DNA of 35,881 nt from Roseinatronobacter ekhonensis. Its GTDB lineage: Bacteria; Pseudomonadota; Alphaproteobacteria; Rhodobacterales; Rhodobacteraceae. How positions within the stretch are numbered: position 1 is the first letter of the stretch; each line of letters opens with the position of its first letter. Location of the stretch: positions 1-35,881 of the forward strand of contig NZ_UIHC01000033.1 in the NCBI RefSeq assembly GCF_900499075.1, written 5' to 3'. The notes below the pieces were generated by a model that saw only the letters and a list, made by a program, of their open reading frames with translations, searched no databases and had not been told where the DNA came from. Below are positions 18,522-27,755 of the stretch, one piece after another. The translations under genes and the position numbers were made by a program.

Positions 18522-19334
18522 TTATTCACGCATCAACTTCTTGATACCTTCGATGAAACTCGGGTCGCCGAGGCTCTTGCGCTCGTCCAACAGACGCTCC
18601 GCATCTGCTCCGGCACGAAAGCGCAAACGGTCGGAGGTTTCGTGAGCGGCGTTCCAGATGACCTCTGCCACCGTTTCGGGGGTAGACGGATTTGACGCCA
18701 ATTTCCCGAACAGGCGTCCCATGGCCTCGGCGGTCGGTGCATAGTCCGAAAGGCTCTCGTCCATCGCGAAATCAAATGAGCTGCCGCCAAAGTTCGTTCG
18801 GATCATACCCGGCTCCACGATCCGCACTCGAATGCCAAGTGGCTCAAGCTCAAAATGAAGCGCCTCTGACAGACCTTCGACCGCGAACTTGGTGCCGTGA
18901 TAAAGCGTGCCGAGCGGAAAGGTGATCTGCCCGCCGATGGACGAGATATTGATGATCGTGCCAGAGCGGTTCTGGCGCATATGGGGCAGAACCGCCTTTG
19001 TCACCTCCAGCAGCCCGATCACGTTTGTGTCGAACTGTCGGCGGATCCGGTCCATCGTGAACGCCTCGAGCGCACCATAGGCGCCGTAGCCTGCGTTGTT
19101 CAGCAGTACGTCGATCTTGCCGAAACGGTCGATGCCCGCCGACACAGCGGCCGGGATCGACGCCGCATCGGTCACATCCAGCCGGACAACGGCCACATTG
19201 TCCAATGCGGCCAATGCATCGCCTTTGGAGGGGTCGCGCATCGTGGCGATCACGTTCCAGCCGTTTGCCTGAAAGTGCCGGGCCGTCGCCTCGCCGATAC
19301 CGGATGAGGCACCTGTGATCAGAATGGTTTTCAT
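18522..19334 (-). CDS. Short-chain dehydrogenase/reductase (classical SDR)
   Basis: This 270-residue NAD(P)-dependent oxidoreductase is of the classical SDR type. TGASSGIG at residues 7-14 binds the cofactor, LLNNAG at 78-82 stabilises the fold, and the catalytic set is Ser near 132, Tyr145 and Lys149 (YHGTK). Arg at the first strand end (ATMRDPSK) suggests NADP preference. The start at 19334 follows a good ribosome site (AAGGAGAC). Only 10 bp separate it from the upstream SDR gene, so the two are co-transcribed. The divergent AraC-type regulator beyond them probably controls the pair. Substrate is not deducible. A carbonyl or aldehyde reductase role is a guess from context. Confidence 0.93.
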   Translation of the reverse strand: MKTILITGASSGIGEATARHFQANGWNVIATMRDPSKGDALAALDNVAVVRLDVTDAASIPAAVSAGIDRFGKIDVLLNNAGYGAYGALEAFTMDRIRRQFDTNVIGLLEVTKAVLPHMRQNRSGTIINISSIGGQITFPLGTLYHGTKFAVEGLSEALHFELEPLGIRVRIVEPGMIRTNFGGSSFDFAMDESLSDYAPTAEAMGRLFGKLASNPSTPETVAEVIWNAAHETSDRLRFRAGADAERLLDERKSLGDPSFIEGIKKLMRE

Positions 19335-19344
19335 GTCTGTCTCC

Positions 19345-20214
19345 TTATGCGTTCAGGTCGAGCATCTCGGCGATGCCGAAGTTCGTCAGGACGGTGCGGG
19401 TTACATCATGGAGCACGTCGTTGTAGCGCTTGATCTCGGGGCCAACGCCGACATGGTCCACCACCGTCCGAAATGGCTTTTCGCCGAATGGCATGTCCAG
19501 AAGGGCGATGACTGTCTCTGCGATCCGCTCTGGCCGCTGCATTGGCGTCGCCTTGAGCATTTGGGCCAGCCCTGCGTTCGACATTGCGGGCACGGCGGCA
19601 AAGTCGCCGTATTCAGCCTCGCGCGCTGCGTCCTTTGGGGTCACCAGACCGTCGAAGAAGGCTGTTGGCATCGCACCGGGTTCGATGAGGCACGACTCAA
19701 TCCCGAAACCGGAAAGCTCGGTCCGGTAGCATTCTACGATGGCTTCCAGCGCCCATTTCGACGCCGAATAGGTGCCATAGAACGGGGTCGCGATCCGTCC
19801 GATCAGGCTGGAGGTATAGAGTACGGTTCCCCGGCCTTGCGCCCGCAGATGTGGAAGGGCTGCCCGCATGACCCGCTGAACACCCATGACATTCACATCA
19901 AATACATGCGCCATGTCGTCTGGCGACATGAGTTCCTGAATGCCGTAGGAACCGATCCCAGCGTTGTTGAACAGGATGTCGAGCCCGCCCAGTTGCGAGA
20001 TCGCATCTGCCACGCCGCGCTCGGTGCTGACCGCCTCGGTCACATCCATCTCGACGATTTTTGCGCCTGCGGCTTCAAGCTCGGCAACCGTCGCCGCGTT
20101 CTTTCCGCTGCGACTGCGGACGCTTCCGGCGACGTCGTAGCCCCCTGCAAGCAGCGCCAGCGCGGTCGGCTTGCCGAAACCGCCGGCGATGCCGGTAATC
20201 ATGACTTTTTTCAT
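19345..20214 (-). CDS. Short-chain dehydrogenase/reductase (classical SDR)
   Basis: This 289-residue SDR enzyme is the first gene of a two-gene operon. Cofactor motif TGIAGGFG is at residues 7-14, LFNNAG at 81-86, and the active site is Ser135/136 with Tyr149 and Lys153 (YSASK). The C-terminal region after EPGAMPTAFFDGL is longer than in its neighbour and ends with a segment of unknown role. It differs enough from the downstream SDR that a recent duplication is unlikely. The divergent AraC-family gene begins about 165 bp away, so the intergenic region likely holds a shared control site. Substrate unknown. Confidence 0.92.
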   Translation of the reverse strand: MKKVMITGIAGGFGKPTALALLAGGYDVAGSVRSRSGKNAATVAELEAAGAKIVEMDVTEAVSTERGVADAISQLGGLDILFNNAGIGSYGIQELMSPDDMAHVFDVNVMGVQRVMRAALPHLRAQGRGTVLYTSSLIGRIATPFYGTYSASKWALEAIVECYRTELSGFGIESCLIEPGAMPTAFFDGLVTPKDAAREAEYGDFAAVPAMSNAGLAQMLKATPMQRPERIAETVIALLDMPFGEKPFRTVVDHVGVGPEIKRYNDVLHDVTRTVLTNFGIAEMLDLNA

Positions 20215-20378
20215 CTTTGCGATCCCTTCATATCAATATGAACACGATATTCAGGAAAGGCGTGGCAATCTTTCTGATTGCTCCGCGTTTCTTGCACAAT
20301 ACTCCAGACATCGCATCTTTCGGCAAGCTATCGCGTCGTTGCGTGCTATGGCTTCGGGGCAAAGAACTGGAGATGGCC

Positions 20379-21269
20379 ATGAAATCTGAAACACTCTTGG
20401 ATCGCGTGTCATCGATCCTTGACCAAGCAGGGTTGCAACAAGGCGCGCTGCTTCATGCGGATAGCGGGATACATATGTTGCGCCACGAGGCCCCCACCGG
20501 CCAGAACGCGACCGTCTATCGCCCGTTGCTCTGCCTTATTCTTCAAGGCGCGAAGGACGTTGCAACCGGCACCAAGATGTTGACCGTAGGTGCCGGGCAA
20601 TCCCTGATCGTCAGCCATGCCTTGCCGGTGCTGTCCCGGATCACCCAAGCGACGCTTGAGACCCCTTACATCGCGCTCGTCTTCCCCCTTGATCTGGATT
20701 TGCTTCGATCGCTGGCACCCGCAGTGTTGCCGTTGACTGACAGCAGACCCTCGGATCCATTTTCAATTCATTTGTGTGATACGAACGAAGAGATCGACGA
20801 CGCGCTGCGGCGCTATCTTGGTCAATGCGAAAGTGACGCCACGCGGCGTCTGTTGGCGCCAATCACCGCCCGCGAGATCCACGCCCGCTTGTTGCTGGGG
20901 CCGCATGGCGACACGCTGAACAGATTGCTTTGGCACGGAAGCACGGCCAGCCGCGTTTTTCAGGCTACGCGGGTCATCCAGACCCATCTTGCCAAGCCGA
21001 TTGTTATCAAGGACCTCGCACGCGGCGTCGGCATGAGCAGTTCGGCCTTTTTTGAGCAATTCAAGGCCGTAACAGGGACATCGCCATTGCAGTATCAGAA
21101 AGACCTGCGCCTGCTGCGTGCCAGAGATGAGCTTCAGACATCCAGTGCGAAAGTGTCAGAGATCGCATTCGGCGTCGGATACGAAAGCTCGGCGCAGTTT
21201 TCGAGGGAGTATTCTCGAAAATTTGGTCGATCGCCGAGAGAGGACCGCGAGCTCGTGCTCGGCAGATGA
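20379..21269 (+). CDS. AraC-family transcriptional regulator (AraC_N type, YqhC-like layout)
   Basis: This 296-residue regulator has an N-terminal sensor of the AraC_N type (residues of about 20-175: YRPLLCLILQGAKDVATG, VGAGQSLIVSHALPV and IALVFPLDLDLLRSL). A C-terminal double helix-turn-helix spans about 195-290, with IVIKDLARGVGMSSSAFFEQF, SPLQYQKDLRL, VSEIAFGVGYESSAQFSREY and FGRSPRED. Related regulators such as E. coli YqhC sense aldehydes and switch on a reductase, which fits the two divergent SDR genes. The start at 20379 is set by GGAG at 20369-20372, six bases upstream. The ATG at 20373 abuts that site, and frames opening from 20217 have none. Regulation of the SDR pair is inferred from gene arrangement. 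Confidence 0.9.
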   Translation: MKSETLLDRVSSILDQAGLQQGALLHADSGIHMLRHEAPTGQNATVYRPLLCLILQGAKDVATGTKMLTVGAGQSLIVSHALPVLSRITQATLETPYIALVFPLDLDLLRSLAPAVLPLTDSRPSDPFSIHLCDTNEEIDDALRRYLGQCESDATRRLLAPITAREIHARLLLGPHGDTLNRLLWHGSTASRVFQATRVIQTHLAKPIVIKDLARGVGMSSSAFFEQFKAVTGTSPLQYQKDLRLLRARDELQTSSAKVSEIAFGVGYESSAQFSREYSRKFGRSPREDRELVLGR

Positions 21270-21721
21270 ACACTGGTGTTGTCCGAGAGAGGACCGGATC
21301 TCCCTGCGAAGGCACTCTATCCGGTGTCGGATTCTTGGTCATTCAGGGTATTGGCGTCGGAGAACCAAAGCGGATATTGCGCCGACCGGTAGTCCAATTT
21401 CACCCTGCAGTTGAACTAAAAATTGAAATTTACGGCAAAAGGCATGTTGCGTGCAGCAATCGCGCTTTGTTTGGCGCGACGCTTTGCAAACATTCCGCGC
21501 AAAACAATTCATCAGTCTGCGCAATTTTTGCTCTTTTCGAGCCATCTTAGGTTTGAAGCTGAAAATAAGCAAACTCCGACCCTCAGCATAAAACGTATTA
21601 TATTCAGATATTTGAACGACTAACACACTGGCTTTCAAAAAAAACCATAAAGTGTTTCAGCATTAACCGATGTGGCGTTGATACAATCTGGCAGATTTCG
21701 TCCAGACCAGAAGCAAGCAGG
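21270..21721. other. AT-richer intergenic region before the ABC transporter operon
   Basis: These 450 bp between the AraC-family gene and the first permease are noticeably richer in A and T than the flanks, especially 21500-21670. Small frames on both strands overlap one another and have no recognisable content. The promoter of the transporter operon must lie here, but I could not fix a convincing -35/-10 pair. Confidence 0.5.
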
Positions 21722-22414
21722 ATGGACAGAGCCGTGGAGCTCAGGTTTTTCGAGATTTTCCGGAATGTTGACTACGTCAACTTATTGTTCGCAGGGGCGG
21801 CGCTGAGCGCGGGGTTAACCCTTGCGGCTGGGATACTGGGCTTCGGGATCGCGATGGTTTTGGCCTTTCTGCGCCACCGCAAGGTCGCAGGTATTCACTG
21901 GATCGCCGCCGCTTATGTCGAATTCATCCGCAACACACCGCTGATCGTGCAACTGTTCTTCGTGGCTTTCGGGCTGCCATTGCTGTTGGGCTATCAATGG
22001 CCGTTCTGGGCGCATGCGTTGCTGGCTTTGGTGCTGAATTTCTCTGCCTATTTTGCCGAAATCCTGCGCGCGGGCTTCAACACAGTAGGCAAGGGACAGG
22101 AAGAGGCTGCACAAGCCATGGGGATCAGCCCCATGATCATCTTCCTGAAGATCACGTTGCCACAGGCCGTGGGCAAGATGTTTCCATCCCTGAGCAGCCA
22201 GTTCATTTTTCTATTCCTGACCACCGGGATCATCTCTGAAATCGGAGTTCGTGACCTGACCAACGCAGGGATTTTCGTCGACAGCCGCACCTTCCGAACA
22301 TTCGAGGTCTTCGTCACACTGACCGCGATCTACATCGGCATTTCGCTCAGCTTCAAGGCGCTGATGGTTGGTTTGTATCGGGTTCTCTTTCCATGGGTGG
22401 GGCTGCAACGATGA
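21722..22414 (+). CDS. Polar amino acid ABC transporter, permease subunit
   Basis: This 230-residue inner-membrane permease belongs to the HisM/GltK type (PAAT family). Several hydrophobic segments are evident, for example at residues 21-48 and 75-110. The conserved segment VEFIRNTPLIVQLFF at 65-79 and the cytoplasmic EAA loop EEAAQAMGISPMIIFLKITL near 123-142 mark the family. It would form a heterodimeric channel with the next gene product. The ribosome site at the ATG (21722) is poor. A GTG at 21734 has slightly better spacing from AGGA, so the start could be four codons later. The stop overlaps the start of the second permease. Confidence 0.92.
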   Translation: MDRAVELRFFEIFRNVDYVNLLFAGAALSAGLTLAAGILGFGIAMVLAFLRHRKVAGIHWIAAAYVEFIRNTPLIVQLFFVAFGLPLLLGYQWPFWAHALLALVLNFSAYFAEILRAGFNTVGKGQEEAAQAMGISPMIIFLKITLPQAVGKMFPSLSSQFIFLFLTTGIISEIGVRDLTNAGIFVDSRTFRTFEVFVTLTAIYIGISLSFKALMVGLYRVLFPWVGLQR

Positions 22415-23118
22415 GGGATGTCCTGATCGAGATATTCGGGCGACCGCATGGTATCGTCATCTATCAATTGCTCGATGCCACGCAGTTTACGATTTATCTG
22501 TCGTTGATCGCCTTCGTGGGGGGCGGGCTTCTGGGCGCTGTTATCGCACTTGTCCGGATTGCGCCCAGCAAGTGGGGCAAACGCTTCGCGATTGGCTATA
22601 TCTGGCTGTTCCAGTCCACGCCGCTTCTGATGCTTCTGTTCCTGACCGGACTTGGTGTGCCGCGCCTGTTCGGTATGAATATCGACCCGTGGTATGCTGC
22701 CAGCATTTCGCTCACGCTCTATTCAAGCGCCTATATGTCAGATGTTTGGCGCGGCGCGCTGGAGTCCATTCCCAAGGGGCAATGGGAAGGAGCAAACGCG
22801 CTTGGGCTGCGGTTTCTGCCGACCCTGCGTCTGGTGGTCGCGCCGCAAGCTGTGACCATAGCACTGGCGCCGACAGTCGGATTTATGGTGCAGATCATAA
22901 AAGGCACGTCACTGGCCTATATCATCGGTTTTACCGACCTGATGACGATTGGCAAACGGTGGGCAAATGCCCCTGTGGCGGGCACCGAACCTTACATCAT
23001 ATTTCCGTTGATGGCGCTGATCTACTTCGCGCTGTGCTTCCCGCTTTCGCTCTATTCGCGCCGCCTGGAGCGCCGGATGGGCACCGTCAAGACCGTGCAG
23101 CCGGTAGCGACTGCATGA
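22411..23118 (+). CDS. Polar amino acid ABC transporter, second permease subunit
   Basis: This 235-residue membrane protein of the same family as its upstream neighbour is the expected second half of the translocation pore. IWLFQSTPLLMLLFLTGLG near residues 67-85 corresponds to the RNTP region, and WEGANALGLRFLPTLRLVV is the EAA loop that contacts the ATPase. The start at 22411 forms an ATGA overlap with the upstream stop, so translation is coupled. A longer frame from 22393 lies inside the previous gene. The binding-protein gene follows after 34 bp. No ATP-binding subunit is encoded on either side. Confidence 0.92.
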   Translation: MRDVLIEIFGRPHGIVIYQLLDATQFTIYLSLIAFVGGGLLGAVIALVRIAPSKWGKRFAIGYIWLFQSTPLLMLLFLTGLGVPRLFGMNIDPWYAASISLTLYSSAYMSDVWRGALESIPKGQWEGANALGLRFLPTLRLVVAPQAVTIALAPTVGFMVQIIKGTSLAYIIGFTDLMTIGKRWANAPVAGTEPYIIFPLMALIYFALCFPLSLYSRRLERRMGTVKTVQPVATA

Positions 23119-23152
23119 CAAAACCACCGTCACTATAGAAAGGATGACACCC

Positions 23153-23941
23153 ATGAAGTCACTTCGATCCCTCTTTGTCGCCGCGGGCCTTGGCCTTGCA
23201 AGCCTTGTGCCCTCCGCAGCATTGGCCGACCTGTCCGATATTCTGGCGCGCGGCACCATCAACATCGCGGTGCCCGAAAGCTTCCCGCCTTTCGGTGCGC
23301 TTGGCATGGAAGGCGAGCACCAAGGCTATGATGTCGATGTGGCCAAACTGATCGCCGCTGATCTGGGAGTCGATTTGAACATCGTGCCCGTCAGTTCCAA
23401 CCAACGCATCCCGTATCTGGAAACCGACCGGGTTGATCTGGTGATTTCGTCCATGGGGGCAAATCCCGAGCGCGCCAAGTCGATCTGGTTCTCCTCGGCT
23501 TATGCGCCGTTCTACTCTGGCGCCTTCGCGGCGGCTGATCTGGATCTGTCGTCCGTGGCAGACCTGTCAGGCTTGAAAGTTGGCGTCACAGGCGGCGCGC
23601 TCGAAGATCTGGAACTGACCCGCACCGCCCCGGAAGATGCCGAGATTATCCGCTTCGGTGACAACGCAGCCACATTGTCAGCCTATCAGTCGGGCCAAGT
23701 TGATGTGTTGGTCACGGGCAACACTGTCGCGGCGGAACTAGCGGCCAACAACCCCGATCTGAGCGTGGATGTAAAATTCATCATGCGCGACTCGCCTTGC
23801 TTTATCGGGGTGAAGAAAGGCAACAGCGACCTGCTGCAATGGGTCAATGTTTTTATCATGCATAAGACATTGGGCGGCGAGTTGAATGAACTCTCCCAGC
23901 AATGGTTTGGGCAACCGCTTCCGCCCTTGCCGACCCTTTGA
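23153..23941 (+). CDS. Amino acid ABC transporter, periplasmic substrate-binding protein
   Basis: This 262-residue protein begins with a Sec signal peptide (MKSLRSLFVAAGLGLASLVP, cleavage likely after ALA near residue 25). A family-3 solute-binding domain follows: LARGTINIAVPESFPPFG, GYDVDVAKLIAADLGVDL, YLETDRVDLVISSMGANPER and LSGLKVGVTGGALEDL. It would capture an amino acid or similar polar compound for the two permeases just upstream. The exact ligand is not readable. The ATG at 23153 is preferred over that at 23144 because AAAGGA sits at proper spacing and the signal peptide then begins with a normal basic start. A strong terminator follows right after the gene. Confidence 0.93.
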   Translation: MKSLRSLFVAAGLGLASLVPSAALADLSDILARGTINIAVPESFPPFGALGMEGEHQGYDVDVAKLIAADLGVDLNIVPVSSNQRIPYLETDRVDLVISSMGANPERAKSIWFSSAYAPFYSGAFAAADLDLSSVADLSGLKVGVTGGALEDLELTRTAPEDAEIIRFGDNAATLSAYQSGQVDVLVTGNTVAAELAANNPDLSVDVKFIMRDSPCFIGVKKGNSDLLQWVNVFIMHKTLGGELNELSQQWFGQPLPPLPTL

Positions 23942-23949
23942 TACCAACC

Positions 23950-23984
23950 GCCCTGCCACGATCATGTGGCAGGGCTCTTTTATT
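23950..23984 (+). terminator. Rho-independent terminator of the amino acid transporter operon
   Basis: GCCCTGCCAC (23950-23959) pairs perfectly with GTGGCAGGGC (23966-23975) across a 6-base loop, followed by TCTTTTATT. It begins nine bases after the binding-protein stop codon. This is a textbook terminator for the plus-strand operon. Confidence 0.92.
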
Positions 23985-24116
23985 GGTCGCGCTTTATTTC
24001 ACCGTCGCTGCACTGACGACAATAGAAAGCAGGCGGTAGCGAGGGCGGACGAAACGGCTATCGGTTACAGCGGACCCAAAGACGGCTTTCGGAACGTCGG
24101 TCAATACGGTCGTTTT

Positions 24117-24509
24117 TTACCCTTTCGGCCTTTTGTCGCCATAGAAGATCACCCAGACCTTGAAATCGTCCGTAAAGCTTTCGAAACGGTGGGACACATG
24201 AGCTGGCACGAACAGCAGGTCACCCGGGCCGAACGGCACCACTTCGTCGCCGCGTGAAAACGTACCAGAGCCGGTGGCAACAATGTAGAGTTCGTCCCGA
24301 TCATGTGGCATCTGCTTGTCCTCTTCCACCGGGGCGTAGAGTTCGATAGACACCTCACGTGTCTCAAAAACGACTTCAAAGAGCGATGTTTCGGAGAGCC
24401 GCTCTGCGACATCCGCAAGAGAGTGGCGAACCGCCTCCGATGACCGTGGTCCGGCATCCCTCGGGCTTCCTGTCCTACTGGATTGCTGGCTCTGTTCTGT
24501 GCTGTTCAT
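24117..24509 (-). CDS. Small cupin-domain protein
   Basis: This 130-residue protein has a single cupin barrel in its C-terminal 85 residues. The first cupin motif appears as MPHDRDELYIVATGSGTF and the second as FGPGDLLFVPAHVSHRFES. The His and Glu residues that normally hold a metal are largely kept. The N-terminal 35 residues (NSTEQSQQSSRTGSPRDAG) look disordered. The start at 24509 is set by AGAGGA seven bases upstream. A frame extending to 24608 has no such site. The gene faces the amino acid transporter operon. Such small cupins can be isomerases, dioxygenases or ligand sensors, and I cannot choose among them. Confidence 0.85.
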   Translation of the reverse strand: MNSTEQSQQSSRTGSPRDAGPRSSEAVRHSLADVAERLSETSLFEVVFETREVSIELYAPVEEDKQMPHDRDELYIVATGSGTFSRGDEVVPFGPGDLLFVPAHVSHRFESFTDDFKVWVIFYGDKRPKG

Positions 24510-25054
24510 GACATTTCCTCTTGCGAATTGGATTGCGTCTGCGCCCATCGCCACGAGAGCGGAGATGGTGTCAACGGCAGAGTAAAAGTGAGCCAAAGGG
24601 CAACGCAAAATGTTGCCACTTTGGGGTTGTGACAGTCAGCGTCAAGACGAGCGCCAGCATCCGGGCAGCCGCGCTTGTCATATAGCTGGCGGTTGCCCGG
24701 ATGCTTTGGCCCGTCAGGGCCAATCTGTGCGGATTCGGGTTTAAGTTTTGAGGGTTGCCTGTCGCGCCTTGCTTTGGCCAAAGCGGCAACTCAGGCGCCG
24801 CTTGCTTTCATAGCCTGATGCAACACGCAAAGCGCTCCATAGCGCGCTGTGTAATATGCTGATATCTGATACAAAATCTGGTTTCAGGGGCCGTATTTGA
24901 CCTTTGCCGAACAGAAAATACGGAAAAATGGCAGGGATGGGCCAAAGTGCCAGACGCTAAGCCCAGCGCCAGTGCCGGACAAGAGGGTGAAAGCACACTT
25001 CGGATCAATCGGAGCCCAGCATGCCTGAGAACAAAAGCTGCCTGTCTGGAGCCT
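24510..25054. other. Gene-free region with hairpins, possible insertion-sequence remnant
   Basis: These 545 bp lie between the cupin gene and the end of rhaK. Small frames on the minus strand have no motif. A segment around 24568-24595 (GTAAAAGTGAGCC) resembles, from memory, ends of some IS elements. It is followed by a 12-bp stem with one bulge (24593-24604 with 24612-24624). Further on, CCGTATTT (24891-24898) pairs with AAATACGG (24916-24923). No transposase fragment could be recognised, so the IS interpretation is weak. Confidence 0.35.
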
Positions 25055-26431
25055 TTAATCAAGTCTAACGTTTGAGTGCCACCGTGTCGCATAGGCCTTT
25101 AGCGCTTCAATGCTGTCCACCGCGCTATGTGCCGCTGGCTGGACCAGCTCCGCAGGGGTGCTCATCAACATCGCAGCACCAATGCTTGTTCCGGTTGCGG
25201 CGTCGCTCTTCAGAACTGGGCGGCCTGTCGCGGCCATGAGCATGGAAACAAATTCTGCATTTTTTGCAAACGGACCTTCGACGATCGTCGGGCCTGATGC
25301 CCCGGTCAGCCGGAGACAAGTATCCGTCATCAAAGCGAGGTAGAACGACAGCGCGACGGCTCTACGCCCGGTTCCAGTACCCGGCTCTTCACCGATCCAC
25401 TGCATGTGCCGCCCCTGAAAAGGGCCTGTGCGGGGATCAACGGCTGGGAGGATCATAAGCGATGAGGCCAAAACGTCTGCGATGTCCTGACTTGAAGGGT
25501 CGGATTGATGACCTGGCTGGATGATCTCAAACTCTCGCCCACCCATGAAGCGTGCACTTGGCACGGCCTGCCCACGCGCGTTGACGTTGACCAGGGTATC
25601 GCGCGATGGATCAAGAGGGGTATCCGCGCCGCCCACAGACATTACGATCACCCATGTGCCGGTGGAGACGACCGAGAAAGACCCGCTTTGAGTCAGGATG
25701 TGTGGGTAAAGTGACGCGTTTGAATCGTGAATACCGACACTGACTTGGGTGCGCGGTGGCAGGCCAGTGGCCTCGGCAATGTGGGGCAGAATCTGCCCGA
25801 GCACCTCTGTTGATTTGCGCGCCGGTGCAATTTTTCCTTCTATGCCAAGGACAGCAGGCAAGCTAGAAAACTCTCCTGTGCGTGGTGCCCAAAGGTCGGT
25901 GTGGCACCCGATTGACGTGACATCCGTCGCGGCGACACCTGTCAGGCGATGCCCCCAATACTGCGGGTAGGTAACGATCTGCGCCGTGCGATCCCGCAGT
26001 GTCGGGTCGGTTGCAAATTGGTAGTGAAGTTGCGCGCCGATGTTGAGCCCACCGGCGAGTTTCGGAGAGCCTGTTTGCGCGAAATCGGGGCGGATCGCAT
26101 CATACTCGGCGATGATCCGGTCGGGGTATTCATGCTCGTAGTCCAAAATCGGCGCGGCGAGTGAGCCGTCATGGGCCAGCAATGCCGCACTGGCGCCATG
26201 GGTCGTTATTGATATGGCATCGACCCCATGTTCACGATGGAACGTTGCCAAGGCATCTAGCAGAAACGTCCAGTGCCCATCTACGTCGTAGTGCGGCCAT
26301 GGCGGGCCGGCTTGCACGATGTTGGGACGGGTGACGACGGCGATTTCTGTCAGGGTCTGTACATCGACCAAAGCCAGTTTTGCGTTGGTCTTGCCGATGT
26401 CGATGACGGCGATGTGTCTAGGAGAGGTCAT
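25055..26431 (-). CDS. rhaK: L-rhamnulose kinase, FGGY family (RhaK type)
   Basis: This 458-residue sugar kinase is expected to phosphorylate L-rhamnulose to rhamnulose-1-phosphate. The N-terminal ATPase-fold segment [16 protein letters not shown] is at residues 9-24. [13 protein letters not shown] lies near the middle, and [22 protein letters not shown] with [10 protein letters not shown] forms the C-terminal nucleotide-binding half. It resembles the kinase of the Rhizobium rha operon rather than E. coli RhaB, an assignment that rests mostly on position. The gene is last in the minus-strand rhamnose operon, and its start overlaps the rhaM stop by four bases (ATGA). GGAGAGG inside rhaM is mirrored on the wrong strand, so coupling probably drives its translation. 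Alternative: kinase for another ketose. Confidence 0.87.
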   Translation of the reverse strand: MTSPRHIAVIDIGKTNAKLALVDVQTLTEIAVVTRPNIVQAGPPWPHYDVDGHWTFLLDALATFHREHGVDAISITTHGASAALLAHDGSLAAPILDYEHEYPDRIIAEYDAIRPDFAQTGSPKLAGGLNIGAQLHYQFATDPTLRDRTAQIVTYPQYWGHRLTGVAATDVTSIGCHTDLWAPRTGEFSSLPAVLGIEGKIAPARKSTEVLGQILPHIAEATGLPPRTQVSVGIHDSNASLYPHILTQSGSFSVVSTGTWVIVMSVGGADTPLDPSRDTLVNVNARGQAVPSARFMGGREFEIIQPGHQSDPSSQDIADVLASSLMILPAVDPRTGPFQGRHMQWIGEEPGTGTGRRAVALSFYLALMTDTCLRLTGASGPTIVEGPFAKNAEFVSMLMAATGRPVLKSDAATGTSIGAAMLMSTPAELVQPAAHSAVDSIEALKAYATRWHSNVRLD

Positions 26432-26745
26432 GGCATGTAGAACAGAGGCGTCAGCGCGACTGCAACCGGCGACGTATCAGCGTTCGTCTCCATGATATCA
26501 CCCATATGCGCCCACCATTTCTGCATGACAGGATGATCTGCCAAGGCCTCCATGCCGTGATCGTCTGTGCGGATCAAGACGCCGATCAGGTGGTTTGTCT
26601 CTTCATCCAGATGGATCGAATACTCACTGATACCGGCCTCGTGCAACAAAGCGACAAGTTCCGGCCAGATCGCATCATGACGGCGTTTGTATTCGGCCAT
26701 CTGGCCCGCGTGCAGGCGCATTCTGAATACGTAGCGTTCGCTCAT
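26428..26745 (-). CDS. rhaM: L-rhamnose mutarotase
   Basis: This 105-residue enzyme interconverts the alpha and beta anomers of L-rhamnose so that the isomerase gets its preferred form. Its length equals E. coli RhaM (104). Recognisable segments are [20 protein letters not shown], with the likely catalytic His23, then [20 protein letters not shown], and [12 protein letters not shown] near the C-terminus. The start at 26745 overlaps the rhaQ stop as ATGA. An open frame up to 27024 runs within rhaQ and carries no family sequence. In Rhizobium the equivalent gene is called rhaU. It sits between transporter and kinase, as expected. Confidence 0.95.
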   Translation of the reverse strand: MSERYVFRMRLHAGQMAEYKRRHDAIWPELVALLHEAGISEYSIHLDEETNHLIGVLIRTDDHGMEALADHPVMQKWWAHMGDIMETNADTSPVAVALTPLFYMP

Positions 26746-27755
26746 GCCTTGCGCCTTGCGGCGACCATCGCCCATAGGCGCGGCAATGCAATCACGCCGA
26801 TCAACAGCAAGCCGATAAAGATCGACATCACGATTCCGGGGACGTTCAGAAGCCCCAGCCCGAAGGTCACAAGCCCCATGACAAACGCGGCGATGACAAC
26901 ACCGGGAATGGTGCCGGAACCGCCAAGGATATTGACGCCCCCAAGGACGACCATCGTGACCACCTCTAGCTCCATCCCCATGGCAATACTGGGGCGGGTG
27001 GAACCCAAGCGAGAGGTCAGGCAAACAGCCGCCACGCCCGACATCAGGCCCGTCAACAGAAACAGGATGAACTTGACCCGCTGCACACGGATCCCACTGA
27101 AAAGCGCCGCTGTGGGATTGTTGCCGATTGCATAGACGGCGCGGCCGAAATTGGTCTTGTGGAGCAAGACGCCGTAAATGATTGCGATGATAACGAAAAG
27201 CAGCATTTCAACGGTAAAGACCCAGTAAATATAGCCCTGACCGAACCACGAAAAGCTTGAGGGGTAGCCGCGGAAGGCATCATCGCCCAGGATGATGAAG
27301 CTGATGCCGCGAAACAGGCTCATTGTGCCAATGGTAACGACGATCGAGGGCAGCCCCAGAACGGTGACGAAGAAACCGTTGAACGCCCCACATAGCAAGC
27401 CAACGGTCAGCCCGACCATGACCAATTCCGGCGTCCCTGCCCCGTATTGCAGCGCCAACCCCATCGCAGTGCTGGCCAGCGCGATGATCGAGGCGACGGA
27501 TAGGTCAATTTCGCCCGATATGATGAGCAATGCCATGGCAAAGGCGATCATCGCCTTCTCGGTGAAGTTGAATGTCGCGTCGCTGAGATTCCAAGCGTTC
27601 AGGAAGTAGGGTGACGCGAAACTGTTGATCATGAAGATCGAAATGGCAACGGCCAGCAACAAGGCTTCCCAGCTTTTGAACAGTCGTGCCGCGCTACTGT
27701 TCAAACGGTCAGGAACGTGACGCGCCTGAGTGGCAGGTTGGGGAGCGTCGGTCAT
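26742..27755 (-). CDS. rhaQ: Rhamnose ABC transporter, permease (CUT2/RbsC type)
   Basis: This 337-residue inner-membrane permease belongs to the BPD_transp_2 (ribose/xylose-type) family. Ten or so hydrophobic segments begin near residue 30. [19 protein letters not shown] and [19 protein letters not shown] are the most diagnostic regions, and [17 protein letters not shown] is the loop thought to contact the ATPase. It forms the channel with RhaP. The start at 27755 overlaps the rhaP stop by four bases. Gene name follows the Rhizobium rhamnose operon order (rhaR-S-T-P-Q-U-K). Which permease is P and which Q is by position only. Confidence 0.92.
   Translation of the reverse strand: MTDAPQPATQARHVPDRLNSSAARLFKSWEALLLAVAISIFMINSFASPYFLNAWNLSDATFNFTEKAMIAFAMALLIISGEIDLSVASIIALASTAMGLALQYGAGTPELVMVGLTVGLLCGAFNGFFVTVLGLPSIVVTIGTMSLFRGISFIILGDDAFRGYPSSFSWFGQGYIYWVFTVEMLLFVIIAIIYGVLLHKTNFGRAVYAIGNNPTAALFSGIRVQRVKFILFLLTGLMSGVAAVCLTSRLGSTRPSIAMGMELEVVTMVVLGGVNILGGSGTIPGVVIAAFVMGLVTFGLGLLNVPGIVMSIFIGLLLIGVIALPRLWAMVAARRKA

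Noticed and set aside
24506-24781. A 91-codon minus-strand frame as a small gene
   Set aside because: No ribosome site, it runs into the cupin leader, and its content has no domain. Treated as part of a non-coding stretch.
24891-24923. Inverted repeat CCGTATTT...AAATACGG as a terminator for rhaK
   Set aside because: It lies more than 130 bp beyond the rhaK stop and has no U-run on the minus-strand side.
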